The notes beneath the pieces were generated by a model. That model was given only the letters and a program-made list of their open reading frames with translations. It was not told the origin of the DNA and did not search any database. From Sipunculus nudus (Eukaryota; Annelida; Sipuncula; Golfingiida; Sipunculidae): a stretch of 64,000 bases of DNA. The DNA lies in assembly GCA_026874595.1 (NCBI GenBank), contig CM049318.1, forward strand, positions 11,511,241-11,575,240, in the 5' to 3' direction. The translations under genes and the position numbers were made by a program. Position 1 is the first letter of the stretch; every line of letters begins with the position of its first letter. This document shows positions 25,013 through 39,237 of this stretch, one piece after another.

Positions 25013-28000
25013 GCATATTATTAACACAAAAAAAACATGTGATTGCTTAAAATATATCTCATCTTTGAGGTAATGTGAGGTAATCGTCTTCACTTCTTTT
25101 TCTGGACTACTAGGGACATGTTGTATGATGTTGGATATTTCGAAATAGATACACGGAGAGTTACCATTAGTTAATAGCGAAGTTAATAAAGAATCTTTCT
25201 CCCACATGGTTGTTTTTGTTGAAAACCTATATAAATACCAATGAAGTATATATGCCATAAAAGAAAAGGAATTCCTTGTTTACATCGAGTATACATCGTT
25301 CAGGTAACATCCCTTTTCAACACCAGGTCACGACATTATTACCTCCTGAATAAGCCGTGATACGATCAAAATTTTTTCGTACTGACACGGGTCAAAGGGG
25401 AAGATACATGTTGATTTGGCAGCAACAATAAATCTTAAAATTTATCTAGTGCGATATTTAGAAAATGATTGTGTTTGTGTGTGTGTGTTTGTGGGGGGGG
25501 GGGGGGGGGTATGGTGCAGTTTTCCACCACATTATTGGATCACAAAATATATCCTTGTGTTATTTTCCCGAGATATAAACTAAACGGAAAATGTAGTTGA
25601 ACCTGGCACTTGGTCACTGTGACATCCCCCTTTTAACAACTGGCCCATAGGCCATGCACTCAGCCTGATGTCGGTCACAGTGGCTTAATTTGGACCTAAT
25701 TAAAAGAATAATTAACCATGTTATAAAAGCTAGTGTTATTACATTCTCATTGGAGGCAAGAACTGAAAATTGACCATTTGGATCACAGGAAACGGGTTCA
25801 AATATGTGGTGTTTCTTGCAGCTTTCTTGTAGATACAAATTCAGTAATAAAATTTGGTGGAGACAACAACAGTCATTCCTGGTATATTTACTCATAATGA
25901 TGTACCTGGTCTTTAAAGATCCCAAATTAGAGCACATTTAAGTCTAAGTTTACATGAAGGTTGTCTTCCATTCCAACCGGATCGATATTCCATAGCAAAT
26001 ATGGTTATAGACACAGATACAATCTGACGACTGAATTTCGATAATACACGTACCCCCAAACGGATCAATCAGGATATAAAACTTCAGAGCAATGCCTAGT
26101 ATTGCTCTTGAGAAACTCTCTTAAAGAGTTTCTGATTGGTATGAAACTTTATTGCACAACTCATAATGTACACTTTTCACAATAGCAGCTAGAATAGTTC
26201 TATAGATACTACACGTGAAATGAAATCCAAGATCGCTCCCTGGTGGCCACATTGGACTTTGAGATAGCATAAAGCAGGTGGTCAAAAGTGGCGCCACCAA
26301 TAGTATATTTTTTTATTGTTGTCATAGTATAAAAATTTCACCAAATATTTTCGATCACAGCTACATCCATTTTCTAGAAATCGGGCCGTCTGCATATTAA
26401 TCCTTTTTCAAATTTCTCTGAGTCTGAATTACCTAAAAGTGCTCAAACGTATGCCTTTGCCTCGTTACTTGGAGAAAAGAGGTCTATCCTAGTCTAAATT
26501 TGCATGTTGATAGTCTAAAGGTGTGAATGAGATTTATAAATCAACACTAAATATGTGTTAAGCACTATAGGCCACTCAGAAGAGTGGGATTTTCAGGGCG
26601 CTCAAAGTCATGTTTATGCCTTTAGCTCTCACAGTGTAGGTCAAAGTGAAGTTAAAGTTTTGAGTCAAAAGTTTCTAGGTCCTTGTGATTTGTGCCCTGT
26701 TAATGGACACCTGGATAAACAAACGGACGGCCAAACAGACAGACGAAGGACAAGATTTGATCGATATACTCTAGTTGCCTTTAAGTCAACTGAGCTAATC
26801 ATTGGGTCCGACATATACAAGTAATGTGATGTGTTAACTCTTTGGATTTTCTCAAGTAAAGCTTCCACAAACATTTATAATATTGACATTCATTACATGC
26901 CCTTCTGTCCATCAGGCTTCTTTACTTCCAACTACTTTTGATACCCCCCCCCCCCTCCCCTTTGGACTAGTTCCTGCATCAAAGTGCATGATGGTAGGAG
27001 AGTATGTTAATTGGGATAGTTGGTCTGACTTCACAAGAACAGTAAATAAATGGTGCTCCCACACAATGTCAGACGGCTAAAAATGAGACGGCTCACAGTG
27101 TCACGTAGGTCGAGTTCCGTTAGATTACTCATGTTTAGTTTCTAGTTCTGTTCTTTCAACGGCTGTGCTTGTAAATATCCTATGTTCTGGTTCAGATGAT
27201 ATATATTAGATTTAAATCAACCGAAATTCGTCATGCACATTTCAAACACTGAAAATCATTATTGAACTATTCCAAACCCCCAACATGATAAATTTTTAAA
27301 TCCCCACCAACTAGAAATTTTCGAGAGAGAGTATTATTACTTTTATCAATAATTAGATTACCTGGTGATGCTGTAGGGATAATGCAATATGGCTTCATTT
27401 TCTTCCTGTCTGCATCTTAAGGATAATTTTATTGCAGAACAAGTATAGAAGACTGCAATCATTTTAATGCCATGATAACTGTGATTTATAGTAGCCGTGA
27501 CAACACGAATCAGTAGACAATGATAATAAGGCTTGTAAGCCTGCTTGAGTGGCGATACAAGCAATATGGAGCAGTGCATCATGTTGCATTCATCTTGTTG
27601 TAAACAGCCCATAATCTTAACATTATGCTACAAATGATGTATTAATGCACGAGAATACATGTGAACTCACAAATCAAACTGAAACCCCGTCTCTATGGTA
27701 AGGAATCATTTCCTGACTCCATATACCATACCTGTGTTGTTAGAAAGTATACTGTAATTCTGGTTTATGTCAATTTACAGTGTAACTGTCGGCCATGGGC
27801 CGTTGTCAAAAATGACGAAAATATTTGCATCCTCATGTAGCCTTGTAATGCGTTAATTCCTCAGACCTAGATGTAAAAGCACTCTGGCAGGCCAGTAATC
27901 TGGTCATGACGTTAGACGGCCGATATGGCGCTAGATTTATAGTCGACAAATTTGGTCGATAATAATCTGAATAACTACTCTGCAAAGCCATTATGACAAA

Positions 28001-29858
28001 CAAACAAAAATAACGGTGAAGAATTCGATTGAGGATGTCAGAGTCCATATGTGCCTTTGAATAATTTTGTTTCGGAGTCAATTAAACGCCAAAGGTGTGA
28101 GCATAATCATATCAGAATAGAGGAAATAGAGGAGAATGTCTGCGTGTTCGATAATCAGTTGTGCTTTGAATCTATTAAACCCAACGTTAAGCATAATGAA
28201 ATATCCGCAAGCGAATCAGATTTTGTTCCACCTTCAATAGATATTATAAAAAGCTTTATGGAGCCAGTTATAAATGCAGTTATTGAGAATATTATAAAGG
28301 AGCTTGAATATAATGCGGTTTTATTTCAGCTCATATGCTGGATGTTCATTTAGATTAATTTTCATATAATCAACAACCCCTTTCTGGTATTCCCTACAGG
28401 GTTGAAGTAAATGGGTTACAGTCTTCTTGTCATCATCCTTATTTAAACTTAACTGCTATATCAACTCTCTATAGGGATTTTATTTCCCTTCATGAATCCT
28501 AAACTACGTTTTTTTCCCAAATGACCGCAGTAGCTTCTCCAAGGCCTAATAAACCTGTCACTTGTATTTCCATAGTAACTGATCCGACAGAACTATCATC
28601 GAAAAACAGTGCTATCAGAACCGTCTAGTGAAAAAGCAATTAAACTGGCCGCCTTTAATACTGTTTCCGATTAAGATTCGTAGTGAATCCACACTGTTTA
28701 TAGAATCTAATATTTTTCACGTTCCCTGAATGCCTAAGTTTCGTGTTTGAATTTACCAAAGATGTTCCAAGGACACTCGTTTTCACCTTGTGACCACGTG
28801 ATCATCCAATGTCTGCCTGTCACAGGATCCATATTATTGAACCAATAGATTATTTGCAAATAGATATTATTATAATTGGTGGTAGCGTTCAGCCATCCCT
28901 ATAAGAAAGTCTGTGCTGGTTGCATCTGTTTGCCTACTTATAGAAATCCCCGTCTTCCTTTATTACACTCGAGGATAATTATGCGAAAAAGCATTAAGGG
29001 CTATACTGCTGATTGATTTTACTCTAATTCGGTTACAGAATCTTAAGTCAAAATTACCATGTGAAATAATTTTAGGAGATTATGAGGCAAAATTAGGACC
29101 ATGACATCATTGGCCCGTGGAGTCTATTGATCTATCTAAGCATGCAATTCATTTTCTCTGTGTCGTTACATGGTCCATCTAACAGGATGTTATTACTTCA
29201 CATACCATAGGGAGCGACCACAGCCTAGACGTGCTAGGAGACACAAAATGGTGCGTGTCATGGGGAATAAAAACATTAAAGAATTCTAAGAATGCACGGC
29301 AGTTTGTACCGTCAATACCGTCACATTTCATTCACCAAATAGATTGCTAAAGAAATATTTACTCCTAAAGGCATTTATTGCTTTATCATGTGCAGGCATT
29401 CATCTATCTTTTTGCAGTTCATTAAACGATAACATAACAATGATAAAACAAACGATTATGGGCGATTGGTATTCCATCTAAGTTATTATTTGAATTACAA
29501 TTATTTAAACTAATATCAAATTTATGTTTAAATGGTGCTCTCCTAATGTTTTTACTTGTCTCGTGGCGGAGCTCACGTTTTATATAAGAGATTATTTCTT
29601 ATCTAATTTTCAGAAAACAAATATAAATAAAAAAGTTACATCTGATAAAATATTGCGGGGATCTACTATGAGGCCCTAACTGGAAATACACCAATCTTTT
29701 AAGATTCAAATTGAGTAAGATATAGCTATAAATGATGACATTAAAGACGTCCAGTTTGAAATATATTTCGCATGAACATTTACGCAGTACATAAGGATAA
29801 TTTTTGTTTTATTAGCTGATATTGAATTACCAAGCTATCTCGACAAACCAAAACAAAA

Positions 29859-29980
29859 TTTTGGGGTGGTCGTGATTGCGAAATTCTAAGTTACATGGGA
29901 CATTTATTCGGGACCAAAAAAAAGTCGTAATTGTAGGGTGGTTGCAATTGTGGGATGGTCGCAAGGCGGGGTTTCATTGT
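29859..29980 (-). mobile_element. pogo/Tigger-like MITE remnant
   Basis: Read on the minus strand it begins CAATGAAACCCCGCCTTGCG and contains repeated CGACCAYCCCA-type blocks, ending with CACGACCACCCCAAAA. The terminus resembles the CAGTGAAACC ends of the MITEs at 14089 and 54389 and the remnant at 46177. It interrupts block E of array copy 2. Confidence 0.5.
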
Positions 29981-30138
29981 ATACAGCTACAACCCGAGCC
30001 GGGTGTATTAAAATAATCTTATATTTTGTCTCGGCAAAACGTAGTCTGTTTATCTTATATGGTCGCTGTAGAGAAGTTACAGATATTCTGGAGTGAGGTT
30101 GACAACATATATTTCCTTTTTCGTTTCCTGTAAACCTA

Positions 30139-30315
30139 CTACATATCTGTCGACTCCGAGGTTTTTTTTCTGTTTTTCGGTTCACTGATCATATATGTCG
30201 CAAATATCCGTCTGAAATAACTCCAAAATGGTGGGAAGGTCCAACAAAAGACGGCACTCGTTTCACCTTGGGAAATCAAAAGGAATACAAAAATTAACAG
30301 GATCTTGCAGTACAT
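30139..30315 (-). pseudogene. Candidate short secreted-peptide exon (block A, copy 2)
   Basis: On the minus strand a frame of 58 codons runs from the ATG at 30315 to TAG at 30139-30141. It starts with MYCKILL, a hydrophobic stretch and GETSA, which has the shape of a signal peptide with cleavage after Ala. Next come an aromatic stretch (Trp, Phe, Pro), an FRRIF motif and a basic tail ending in STDM. The diverged copy at 45967-46121 keeps the same frame from KILL to the same stop, apart from one stop codon. I do not recognise a family. It may be an exon of a small secreted peptide or a remnant of one. An upstream ATG at 30348 is also in frame. Expression is unknown. Confidence 0.35.
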
Positions 30316-31849
30316 GGCCCGGTTTGCCATCACATTATCGGATGACAAAAATCCGAAATATATAACTTTAACGAAGTAAAAGTTGAGCCCTCACTTTCCC
30401 TCGAAGGTCATTGTGACATAACCCCTTCAAATAAGTGCTCCATGGGCAGAAACATATATCGGTCACAGTCCTAATTAAAAGAATAAATGTCTATGATATA
30501 AAAGCTAAAAAGTTAATGCTTCCAGATTTGACAACCAACTCGGGAAACAGACCGTTTTGCTCACAGGAAATAGGTTTACATAGGTGATGTCTCGGGTAGC
30601 TTACATACAAATCACATGATCAATATCCATGTAAAATTTGGTGAAGGCATCTCCAAACATTCCTGTTAAATTTGAATCTTTAAAGATCATTCATTCGGGT
30701 CCGGTTATGTCTAAGTTTCCAATATGGCTGCCTGCCTTTAAAATCCGTTTGATTTCAGAGCAAATGTTTTCTTATATAGAGACAATTCTCAAATTCTACG
30801 ATACATGGACCAACCAGCATATAAAATTTACATAAAAGGCCTCGAAAGAATCCTCAGATACCCTCCTAAGAGATATCTAGATTGGTGCCTGGCGGCAGAA
30901 ATCACCAGAAAATCTAAGAGCTATTGCTAGAATGATTCTTGAGATAATTCATGCAAAAGGAAACCTTTTCACCTATGGGTGGCAATATTGGACTTCTAAC
31001 CGGTCTGAAATTCAATGGCACACATGGTCCCATAGGGACCAATCGACATTATAAAAATTTAGAGGAATGGCTGCTGGGGCCTTGAGATAATGTGCACAGT
31101 GATAGCTTGACAGAGAGCCTGAATAATGGACAAAAGACAAAAGACAGAAAACCTACACTATAAGATAACCACCTAAGCAGGCCATTAATGAACCCTGAGA
31201 GTAAAGCTTCGATGTTAAAATCTTCAGATTTGTGCGGGGAAATTGAAACAGTAATATGTCACAAGTGGTAGGGCAGCACAAGTGGCGCCGCCAAAAGTAT
31301 GTTTCTGATTGTTGGACACATTATCACAATTTCAGCAACATCGTATGATCACAGCCAAAGCCGTGTTGGAGTAATCTGGCCATTGTGTGTGTTTTATGTG
31401 ATTCTTAACTCCTTAACCAACACAAATTATTTGTTTATGATTATTGGACTCTCAGAAGAGTCAGATGTTCAGGTAGCTTGCAAAATATAGGTCAACGTGA
31501 CATAAGTTAAGGTTTCTTAAGCGATAGAGGGGCAATGGAAAGGTAGTTTCTAGGCCTAACACTTGCTATTTGTGTCCTGTACGGACAGCCGGACGGACGA
31601 CAGACAGGCAAACAGACGAACAAATAAGGTGACTAGATAAGGTGATCGACTGTTAGTAAGTTGAGCTAAAATTTGGGTGAGATATATACCAGATAATTGA
31701 TATAATTGATGTCGTAACAATTTGAATGGTTCTCAAGTGAGCCTGCCTCAAACATTCTTCACCAAACAATCTTGCTGCATATAACGTATTTCAGTTTTCT
31801 ATTCACTATAAACCCTACAAATGAAGGAGCAAATAAATGATCACCATCG

Positions 31850-34120
31850 TCTTATACCTCCGACTACTCGTTTGACTACCACCATCCCTGGATTCGTCTC
31901 TACATGCTGGTGCTTGAAAACCCATTTAGCATGAACGTTTCATCATCCTGTGTACAGAAGCACGAAAATGGACAGCAGGTCTGAGCAAGACAAGTTCAGT
32001 AAATGAAGGTCAGCGAGACTGTATTGGTGATTTGCCAATATTAGCAGGGCATGGTTGTCGGTTTGATCTCCTTTAGATTAATCTCGTCAAATTTCTAGCT
32101 CTGTTCCTTTGACGGCCATGCTGGCAAATATTATACGACTTTTTATAGAAAATCTTAACTGGACTTAAACGAGACGTTTTTAGGCGAAACCCATGTGAAA
32201 CGGTTCTTCATTGAAGAACTGTACTTGCAATCAACATCCATGACACAGCCATAAATAAGAGGCCGATATAAACAATATTTGCAGAGATATAGGTCCCCCT
32301 GCCAGGACATGGAACAAGTTAGATAGGGGGACATAAAAATTTTGTTCCGACCCCCCTCCCATGTTAGAATTAATATGCGTCTGTGTTCAAGAAAACCTTT
32401 TCTTTTACAATCGACATGCCCACAGTATATGTTTCACTTATTTTTAAGTATATTACCACTTCCTTGTCTTTACCACAAATCATTCATCATGGTCTTTCAT
32501 TGAAAATTACAAAACATCACACATTTGATTGAATTCTATCTAATCTCTTCCCTACATCTACAACCCAGTAATAAATTTATTAAAAAGCCTCAGTGTATTG
32601 TGGGGGAAATGCTTCCTTAACCCACAGTTCTTAAACAATAAAGTGGTAATCTTCTTAGTATAACTCTGTGAGGAGCGCATGTGAATTTTAAGCGTGATCA
32701 CAGATTAATGTATTGTGAAGTGCATTGAATTATAACTTGAGGAATATGTACGCCGTCGTGTGAAAAAAAGCAGATGATAATTGCCATTATATCCTCAGTC
32801 TAACGAAACACAATTCCTTAAATATATGAAAGTGTATGAAGGAAAACCTTGAGCTCAACGAAGAATTGCTGTATATTTACATCATCGCATGTTTTTTTTG
32901 TATCAATGAGTCTTTCAGGATATATATGGGCCTAATAATAATTCGTCCGATCAGTCAATATCCAGATCCATAAAATTTCCTATTGGAAAATGACCAGCTT
33001 TGTATCAGTTATGGAAACGAAACATGCATCATTTATTTGGAGTTTTATTAAACGTCAAGGGACTTAGCAAAGTACACGTTCAGCAAAACAACTAGATTTA
33101 GTTCGAACTTCCATAGAATTATAAAGAGTTTTATAATGAAGGCTATAATGAAGACCAAAACCAACCATTATTAATCTTTTAGAAGAAGCTTGTATATCTT
33201 GAAAAATATATTTCATCTCATTTGTTGGACTTTCATGTTGATTCATCTCTATAATAAAAAAGAACCCTTTTCAAAGGGGCTGGAGGTAAAAATGGCATCT
33301 TATTTTCAGTCTGACTGATTTGTTGGCTTGACCAAATTCACTGCTATATATTATCCTTGTATACAGCTTTAGGGACATGCTGATCTAACTTGATGTATAC
33401 CCGGACGACTCTTAAGTTTTGTTTCCTCTTTTTTTCTCTCCAATGTCGGGGGTTAATTGCCTCCCAAGGACCTAATATACATACCACTTGTAAATCACTG
33501 ATAATAGAAATGATCAGAATTTATGACATTTATGACCACAATGGGCTATTTGGCCAACAATAATGTTTGAGCTAAATGTTGTTCCTATTGTGCATTGCCA
33601 TGAATCCTTCCTGCTTATACAATCCAATTTTCCTTGATTCCCTTCATATTCCCTGATAACCTTAATTTCGTTTTAGAGTGAACTTCATGAACAAACTATC
33701 AACAGTATTAGGCTATATATCCAGAAAAATGACTGGGTGACTCATTTAGGAAACACACTTGAATATTTCAGTAGTATATTATCGCGTGAGTACGAGATAA
33801 AATTTGTTCTGTATGCCCTATATGAGCTAACGTACGGATACAATATTTCAGATATGATAATGTTTCAAAGAAATAATTGTGAAGAAAAGACCATTTGCTT
33901 ACAATACCTTACAGAATATAGGTAAACGTGACCATAGTTAAGGTTTCAAAAGTCCCAACGCCTGCTTGCAATTTGTCTCCTGTTAACAGACAGCCGGACG
34001 GACGAAGGACAGACAAACGGACAAAGATTGATCGTTCTAACTAAGATGACTCTTTGTCAGCTGAACTAAAATTTGATATATATCAGTTAATTGATGTCTT
34101 TACTACTTGGATGGTATCAT
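31850..34120 (+). repeat. Segmental tandem array, copy 3 (short)
   Basis: Third copy, shortened to about 2.3 kb. Blocks present: B (31850-32130), M (32200-32520, shared with 40050-40370), C (33000-33260), G (33420-33520), H (33590-33690), a stretch at 33730-33900 that matches 41215-41470, and J (33940-34110). Blocks D, E and A are missing, so an internal deletion of several kilobases has happened relative to copies 1 and 2. Confidence 0.65.
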
Positions 34121-34149
34121 ATTCATTACAAATCCTACATGTGAAGGTT

Positions 34150-36741
34150 AATTAAATGATCCTAATTGTCTTATACCTCCGACTACTGGTTTGACTACTA
34201 CCACCCCTGGATTCGTCTCTTGATGCTGGTGCTATGAGGCATGAACGCTTCATCATCCTTTATATGATCACGAGCACGACCATACGACCACAGCTCTAAG
34301 CATGGCAAGATCAGTAAATAAAGTGTTCTCCTCACTGGGTCAGACTGTACTGGTGATCCGGCAATATAAGGCTGTGTATTGTTACCAGGTAGATCAACTA
34401 ACGCTTCCGTTAAATTACTTTCATCACACTTCTTGCTCTTTTCCTTTAACGACAGTGTTAACAAATGTTATGGGTCTAATGCAGAAAATACAATTGGACT
34501 TAAAGCAGACGTTTTTGGGCAATACCAAGGCACCCTTCGTAACTATATTAAAATCTAATCTAGTCTGTACCCCAACCCCCAAAAAAGTAATATCAGTTTT
34601 ATAAATCGTCATAAAAAGAATTCCTCTTAAGAGCATTAATTGATGCAACAATGTACGGGTGACACTTGGGAACTGGTGATGCTGGTTAGAGTTTTAAAGC
34701 AACATGACTTTTTTTTGTTCCGTAATAATCTAAGTCAGTCAAACATTGAAATAACGTAAAATAATGGAGAATGTTCATTATTTCAATGTCCACTTATGTT
34801 GTTGGATATTTCTTTTATGGAGACGATAAACCGCTTAAGGCGTCAGTATAATCAGATGAGGAATAAAACCAATTTAATCATTATATGTGCGTGTTCAGCT
34901 GTGTCTAGAATCCATTAAAGGCCGAAAAGCTTACCCTTATAAAATATCATTAGAGCTGCAACATAATTATAAAATCAATAGAAAACTAGTCATTAAAGCT
35001 GTCAAACTGAACATTGCGACTAACCTTTATTGAATGATAAGAAAAAAGCTTGTATGTATTGAAGCTCTGTAAACTGATTTAATGTCACGCGGATAAAACA
35101 TGGTGTGTGATTTCATGGACCAATACTGAGATATTACTTCGTCTGAATTTATCCTAAATAAAGTTTCTTATCGAATGACCGCAGATGCTTCTTAAAGGCC
35201 TAATTAAGTTGTCATTTGTAATTCCCTAATAACTGATCAAACTGAAGCTATCGTGGATAAACGTTGTTATCATATTCAGTCAGTCTACCAGTAATAAAAT
35301 TTATAAATTATGCATTGCCTGAATCCAACCTGCTTACAGGGACCAACCCCCGGTACATACCTTGTTTCCATAACTGTGTGTTGTTGGAGTAAACTCCATG
35401 CACAGAACGTAAAAGGATATGGATTGGGGAAATATTCTGGCAGGGTGGCTCATACGATACGCCTGTCATTTTATGTGTTAGGTATCGCATGTGCATGATT
35501 TAAACAAACGTTCTATAAGTGGTATGTGAGCTATCGTGCAAATGCAGTATTACAGTTATGATTTCTGTTTTGCTCCTGTGCCTAGTATCAGAGTAATAAT
35601 CTGGTAACTACGTTTCACATGATTATTCCTATCAAATGAAGCATCAACCTGAGAACTCTGCAGTATCTACATTTCTTTCAAGTCTCTTCAGTTTAAGAAA
35701 CTATTTACCAAGGCTTCCTGCTCTTTCTCACAGTTAAATCCACTAAACTTAACAGGAAATAAAGTCAATACGATCTAATTGTCATATGAAAATGACCCTT
35801 TATATTCATACCCGGATGTTGTGTTCACGTGAACATCGAATGAATCCCTGTCGAGAGATCGATTTTATTGATTTCTAAATTTCGCTCAGACCTCATTTAA
35901 AAACACTTTATGAGCAATACTGCTAGTACTGTGTTGCTATAGTTTTTTTTCAGGTATAGCTGTAAACAATAAATTAAACAAAGACCATCATCAAAATATA
36001 AATATTGACTATGGATATAGATGAAGAGTAAACGAGTATGTCTAAATTTGCATTTATAGCTGTAAGTGATTTACCAAGCCATCTTTGGAAACAAAAAAGA
36101 AAAAAGAAAACCCCTTTTACGGCATCTATCTGTTCCTTCGAATGTACCAAATACTTTAGAATATCCGAGACTGACATATAGAGCAGAGTGGAATGCACTA
36201 AAAGGTTCGATTTATCACGTTTGGTACTCATGGTTAAATCTTCGATTTAGCTGTTGGCTTAACAGACGAGATGTTTAATTTGAAGGTGTGTAGTAGGCAT
36301 CTCAAGGTCAATGTATCACGTGACACCTGGGACAGTGGATATTGCTCATTGGAGTTTTAAGAAACCTTATGTGGCCAAAACTTGGCAGTTTTTTTAAGAT
36401 TAAGGGAATTGGTTTCGTTTGTCCATGAAAAAATAGCCCACATACCTTGAGTAGAGTTTGTTGATGTTTTCCCCCTTTACATCATATCGACACAGCATGA
36501 CGAAATATAAGGCGCTCTGTTTGATAGAGATCTAAAGATTTGTAACAGTGTACCATGCGTTAATGTTCGTAAACCCAGGAGAGGCATCCACCTGGAAAAA
36601 CATTGCAAGATTTTCCATGTTCTTGTGTGAACACATACAAACACAACGTAAAATATTTTAAATTAAATATAATTTAATATTTAAATTATAATCAGGCTCA
36701 AACATCATGCTTGTTATTATTATGAATACATTTGTTTGAAT

Positions 36742-36789
<48 letters not shown>

Positions 36790-37460
36790 GGGGCAGCAAG
36801 GGTAGTCTCATCAAGGGTTTTGCAGAAACCATAATAACTTAGAACTAATCAAGACAAATCCCGGTAAAAGTTATTACGCTAAAACAATAATAGTACAATG
36901 TTCCAGATTCCATCTTGTTGGCTACAATCTCAACAAAAAGTAATGCGGGGTCTTTATTAATTCTAAGGAAAACGTGGAGATTTTACAACCCTGCTACGAC
37001 CAAGCAGGCTTGTAATGAGAAACTTTACATCATTTTTGAGTCTTTTTAACTTACTTGGTTGAACCTTTATGAAGTCAAAGATATTCCTAACTGAGTAACA
37101 TTGACGAGGGTGTGCGGTAAACAAATGTTCCTCGTCCTTTGCTATTAACATACTATACATATCTGTCGAGGTAACCTCCATCTCAGGTGACTAACAGGAT
37201 ATGCCCGTTATTCCTATTACAGACAGGCATTTTTATGTTGGGAGTGATCGACAATAGGGCGCACTCCTTCACCTCGTGAAATCGAAAGGAATACGGTCAA
37301 CAGGATCTGAGGGGGAATAGGTAATCACATAATGCGACTCTCTTTAAAATAACAGGAGTTGTGTTAACGGAGACGTAGTGACCCGCAACCAACTCATTCG
37401 TAATGATGAATTGAGGTTGCCGCATTGGTGATAAAAGACATAACCTTCGTATGACTTGAC
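34150..37460 (+). repeat. Segmental tandem array, copy 4
   Basis: Fourth copy. Blocks present: B (34150-34480), C (34830-35100), G (35140-35240), H (about 35310), E (36060-36570), A (37155-37310) and I (37360-37460, matching 47040-47165). In block A the minus strand has CTATTCCCCCTCAG directly before ATCCTG, a good splice-acceptor shape, but the frame breaks after the GEG residues. A (TA)n tract lies at 36746-36786. Confidence 0.65.
36746..36786. repeat. (TA)n microsatellite
   Basis: About 41 bases of alternating T and A inside array copy 4. Confidence 0.95.
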
Positions 37461-39017
37461 TGCATAGTCAGGCCCGTAAGTTAACTTCTGGGTTGGAGGG
37501 TGTGTTTTACTGAAGGTGGAACCTGAATATATTTTACATGAGATTGCTTAAAAATTAATATACATGTTCATTAAATTCAGATAACTAATACATTGACATT
37601 GGAAATATAGGAACCGTGTGATGTTGGGTGTCAGAGGGGACATTGGCTGTTTGTTGTTACTAGCTTCACTTGAATTTTGAAAAAGTTAAACAAAAAAATG
37701 AAAAGTCCAATTATGTGAAAACACTGATAAATTCATCACCGTTATTTGCTGTGCATGTTTCAGAAATTTTTCGACTACTGATGGAAGCAATGTCTCCAAA
37801 CCGTAATAACGGTTTCTGAGATTTTATCTAGTTAACTGTTTAGCCTTAACATGTACTGAATATTGATGTGTAGAACCCAATGCACAACAAATAAGAAAGA
37901 AAATGGGGATGGACACGAGTTTAATCTTAGCTCCTCAGACGACACAAAAGAGAACATATAATATTAACATAAAGGGTCGGGGGAAGCACTTATAATACCA
38001 ATCGTGGAATACTTCATCCTAATGGGTAATGTCAATTAGAAGCCGTATGTTGTCAAAGACTAAATATCTAAGGGGGTTATGGGGATATAATCTGCTTGCA
38101 AAGTAATTAATTTTACTTAAGAATTTATGTATATTGTATGTATTATGTTGAAAGAATTCTAACGATATCGATAAATATGCAACGAAAACAGATTATTATC
38201 AGTGCTTATTATATCAGTAAATGAGTACAATTTCTGGCACTGAATTGTAGAAAATACGCATACTTACTGGGTGAATTAGGGGATTACCGGTATGTTTAAG
38301 GAAATATGTGTATTTCCTGGTTTCATACTTTCATTGTGACATATATAGCCCCACAAGCTGATAATGTAAACGATCTCATTCACAGAAACAGGTTCGATGA
38401 GTGAAATCGATATTAATATTAAACAAAAAAAATGATAATTAAGGCATCGCTCAGCCCCTATGGGCAAGGGGCACAGTGCAGTTCTACTCCATTTCTGCAT
38501 ATCTATAGCAAATCGCCAGTTTGAACTCTAGTATATTGTGGAGGTGGCCTATTCCATGATCTAGATTTTCTCATTAATAACGGTATAATCCCCCTGAAAA
38601 TTTCAATACTTGACCAACTGTTTGGGTGTCTGCTTCAGAATTTCAGAACCAATAGCTTAAACCATGCATGCATGGTATTAAAAAATTGAATCAACAGTGC
38701 TTATAAGAAAAAATGTTTACTGTTCAAAGTATATGGTGGCATTCATGGTTTAGTGATTTATCATTTTAGCTGATTACTTTAAACATATATTGAATTTCTT
38801 GCTTGATTTCCGGTGTACACTTATAGCTAAATTAACTGTGTTAATGAAATAAGTCTGGATGAAAATCTGTAAGTCCAACGATGTCAAAATATGTTTTTCT
38901 AACGGGCAGACAAATAGCTGACAGGACGATGGGCAATGGATCAGTTAGCCTTCTGAACTAATAGACTAATATGCAAGGCACTCCTTTGATTTTACTACAC
39001 CAACGAAAACTGTCCAA
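37461..39017. other. Unassigned sequence
   Basis: No gene or array landmark is recognised between copies 4 and 5. Confidence 0.4.
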
Positions 39018-39100
39018 AGCTCATTAATCAATTTCTTTATGATACATTTTGTTAAACTATCATTAGCTCATTAATCAATTTCTTTATGATACATTTTGTT
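39018..39100. repeat. 36-bp direct repeat
   Basis: AGCTCATTAATCAATTTC and the following 18 bases occur identically at 39018-39053 and 39065-39100, a period of 47. Confidence 0.9.
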
Positions 39101-39237
39101 TAACGTTTCACTTGGTTTCATCCTCTATTTATTATTCTTATCGAATCAAGCTGGTTCGGGCAATGCCATGTATCGTTCCCCTGTGATGTATTGACAAGTA
39201 AACCTTGAACATGTGATATAAACCAACATCAGGCCAT

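Larger units (their letters stand above)
20880..26880 (+). repeat. Segmental tandem array, copy 1
   Basis: First copy of an old duplicated segment. Its landmark blocks, in order, are B (20880-21200, GCATGAAAGTTTCATCATCC), C (21640-22020), G (22150-22270, ATGACTCCTAAACTAAGTTT), H (22300-22400), D (22860-23060), E (23330-23900), A (24783-24930), K (25610-25900) and J (26680-26870, ACGGACGGCCAAACAGACAGACG). The same blocks reappear in the same order downstream. No intact gene is present. A (TA)n tract (24938-25008) and a poly-G run (about 25493-25510) lie inside. Confidence 0.7.
26910..31750 (+). repeat. Segmental tandem array, copy 2
   Basis: Second copy, with landmark blocks B (26910-27180), C (27800-28400), G (28490-28590), H (28690-28760), D (29160-29400), E (29810-29850, cut short by an inserted element), A (30139-30330), K (30400-30620), L (30750-31490) and J (31550-31750). 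Block F (CACGTGATCA and a nearby CCTGTCAC, about 28790) is shared with copy 1 (about 22600). The open frame at 28051-28353 lies in block C, and its ESIK-containing frame is only partly retained in copy 1 (about 21650). Confidence 0.7.

Noticed and set aside
24783-25258. Open frames with long alternating Tyr-Ile runs (also near 13948, 16078, 45956 and 46110)
   Set aside because: The Tyr-Ile runs are translated (TA)n microsatellites. The non-repetitive end of the first one was considered separately as block A.
28051-28353. A real 100-residue protein gene in array block C
   Set aside because: The homologous stretch in copy 1 (about 21650-21990) keeps only the first ESIK part of the frame before stops, and copies 3 to 5 do not keep it, so preservation is not shown.
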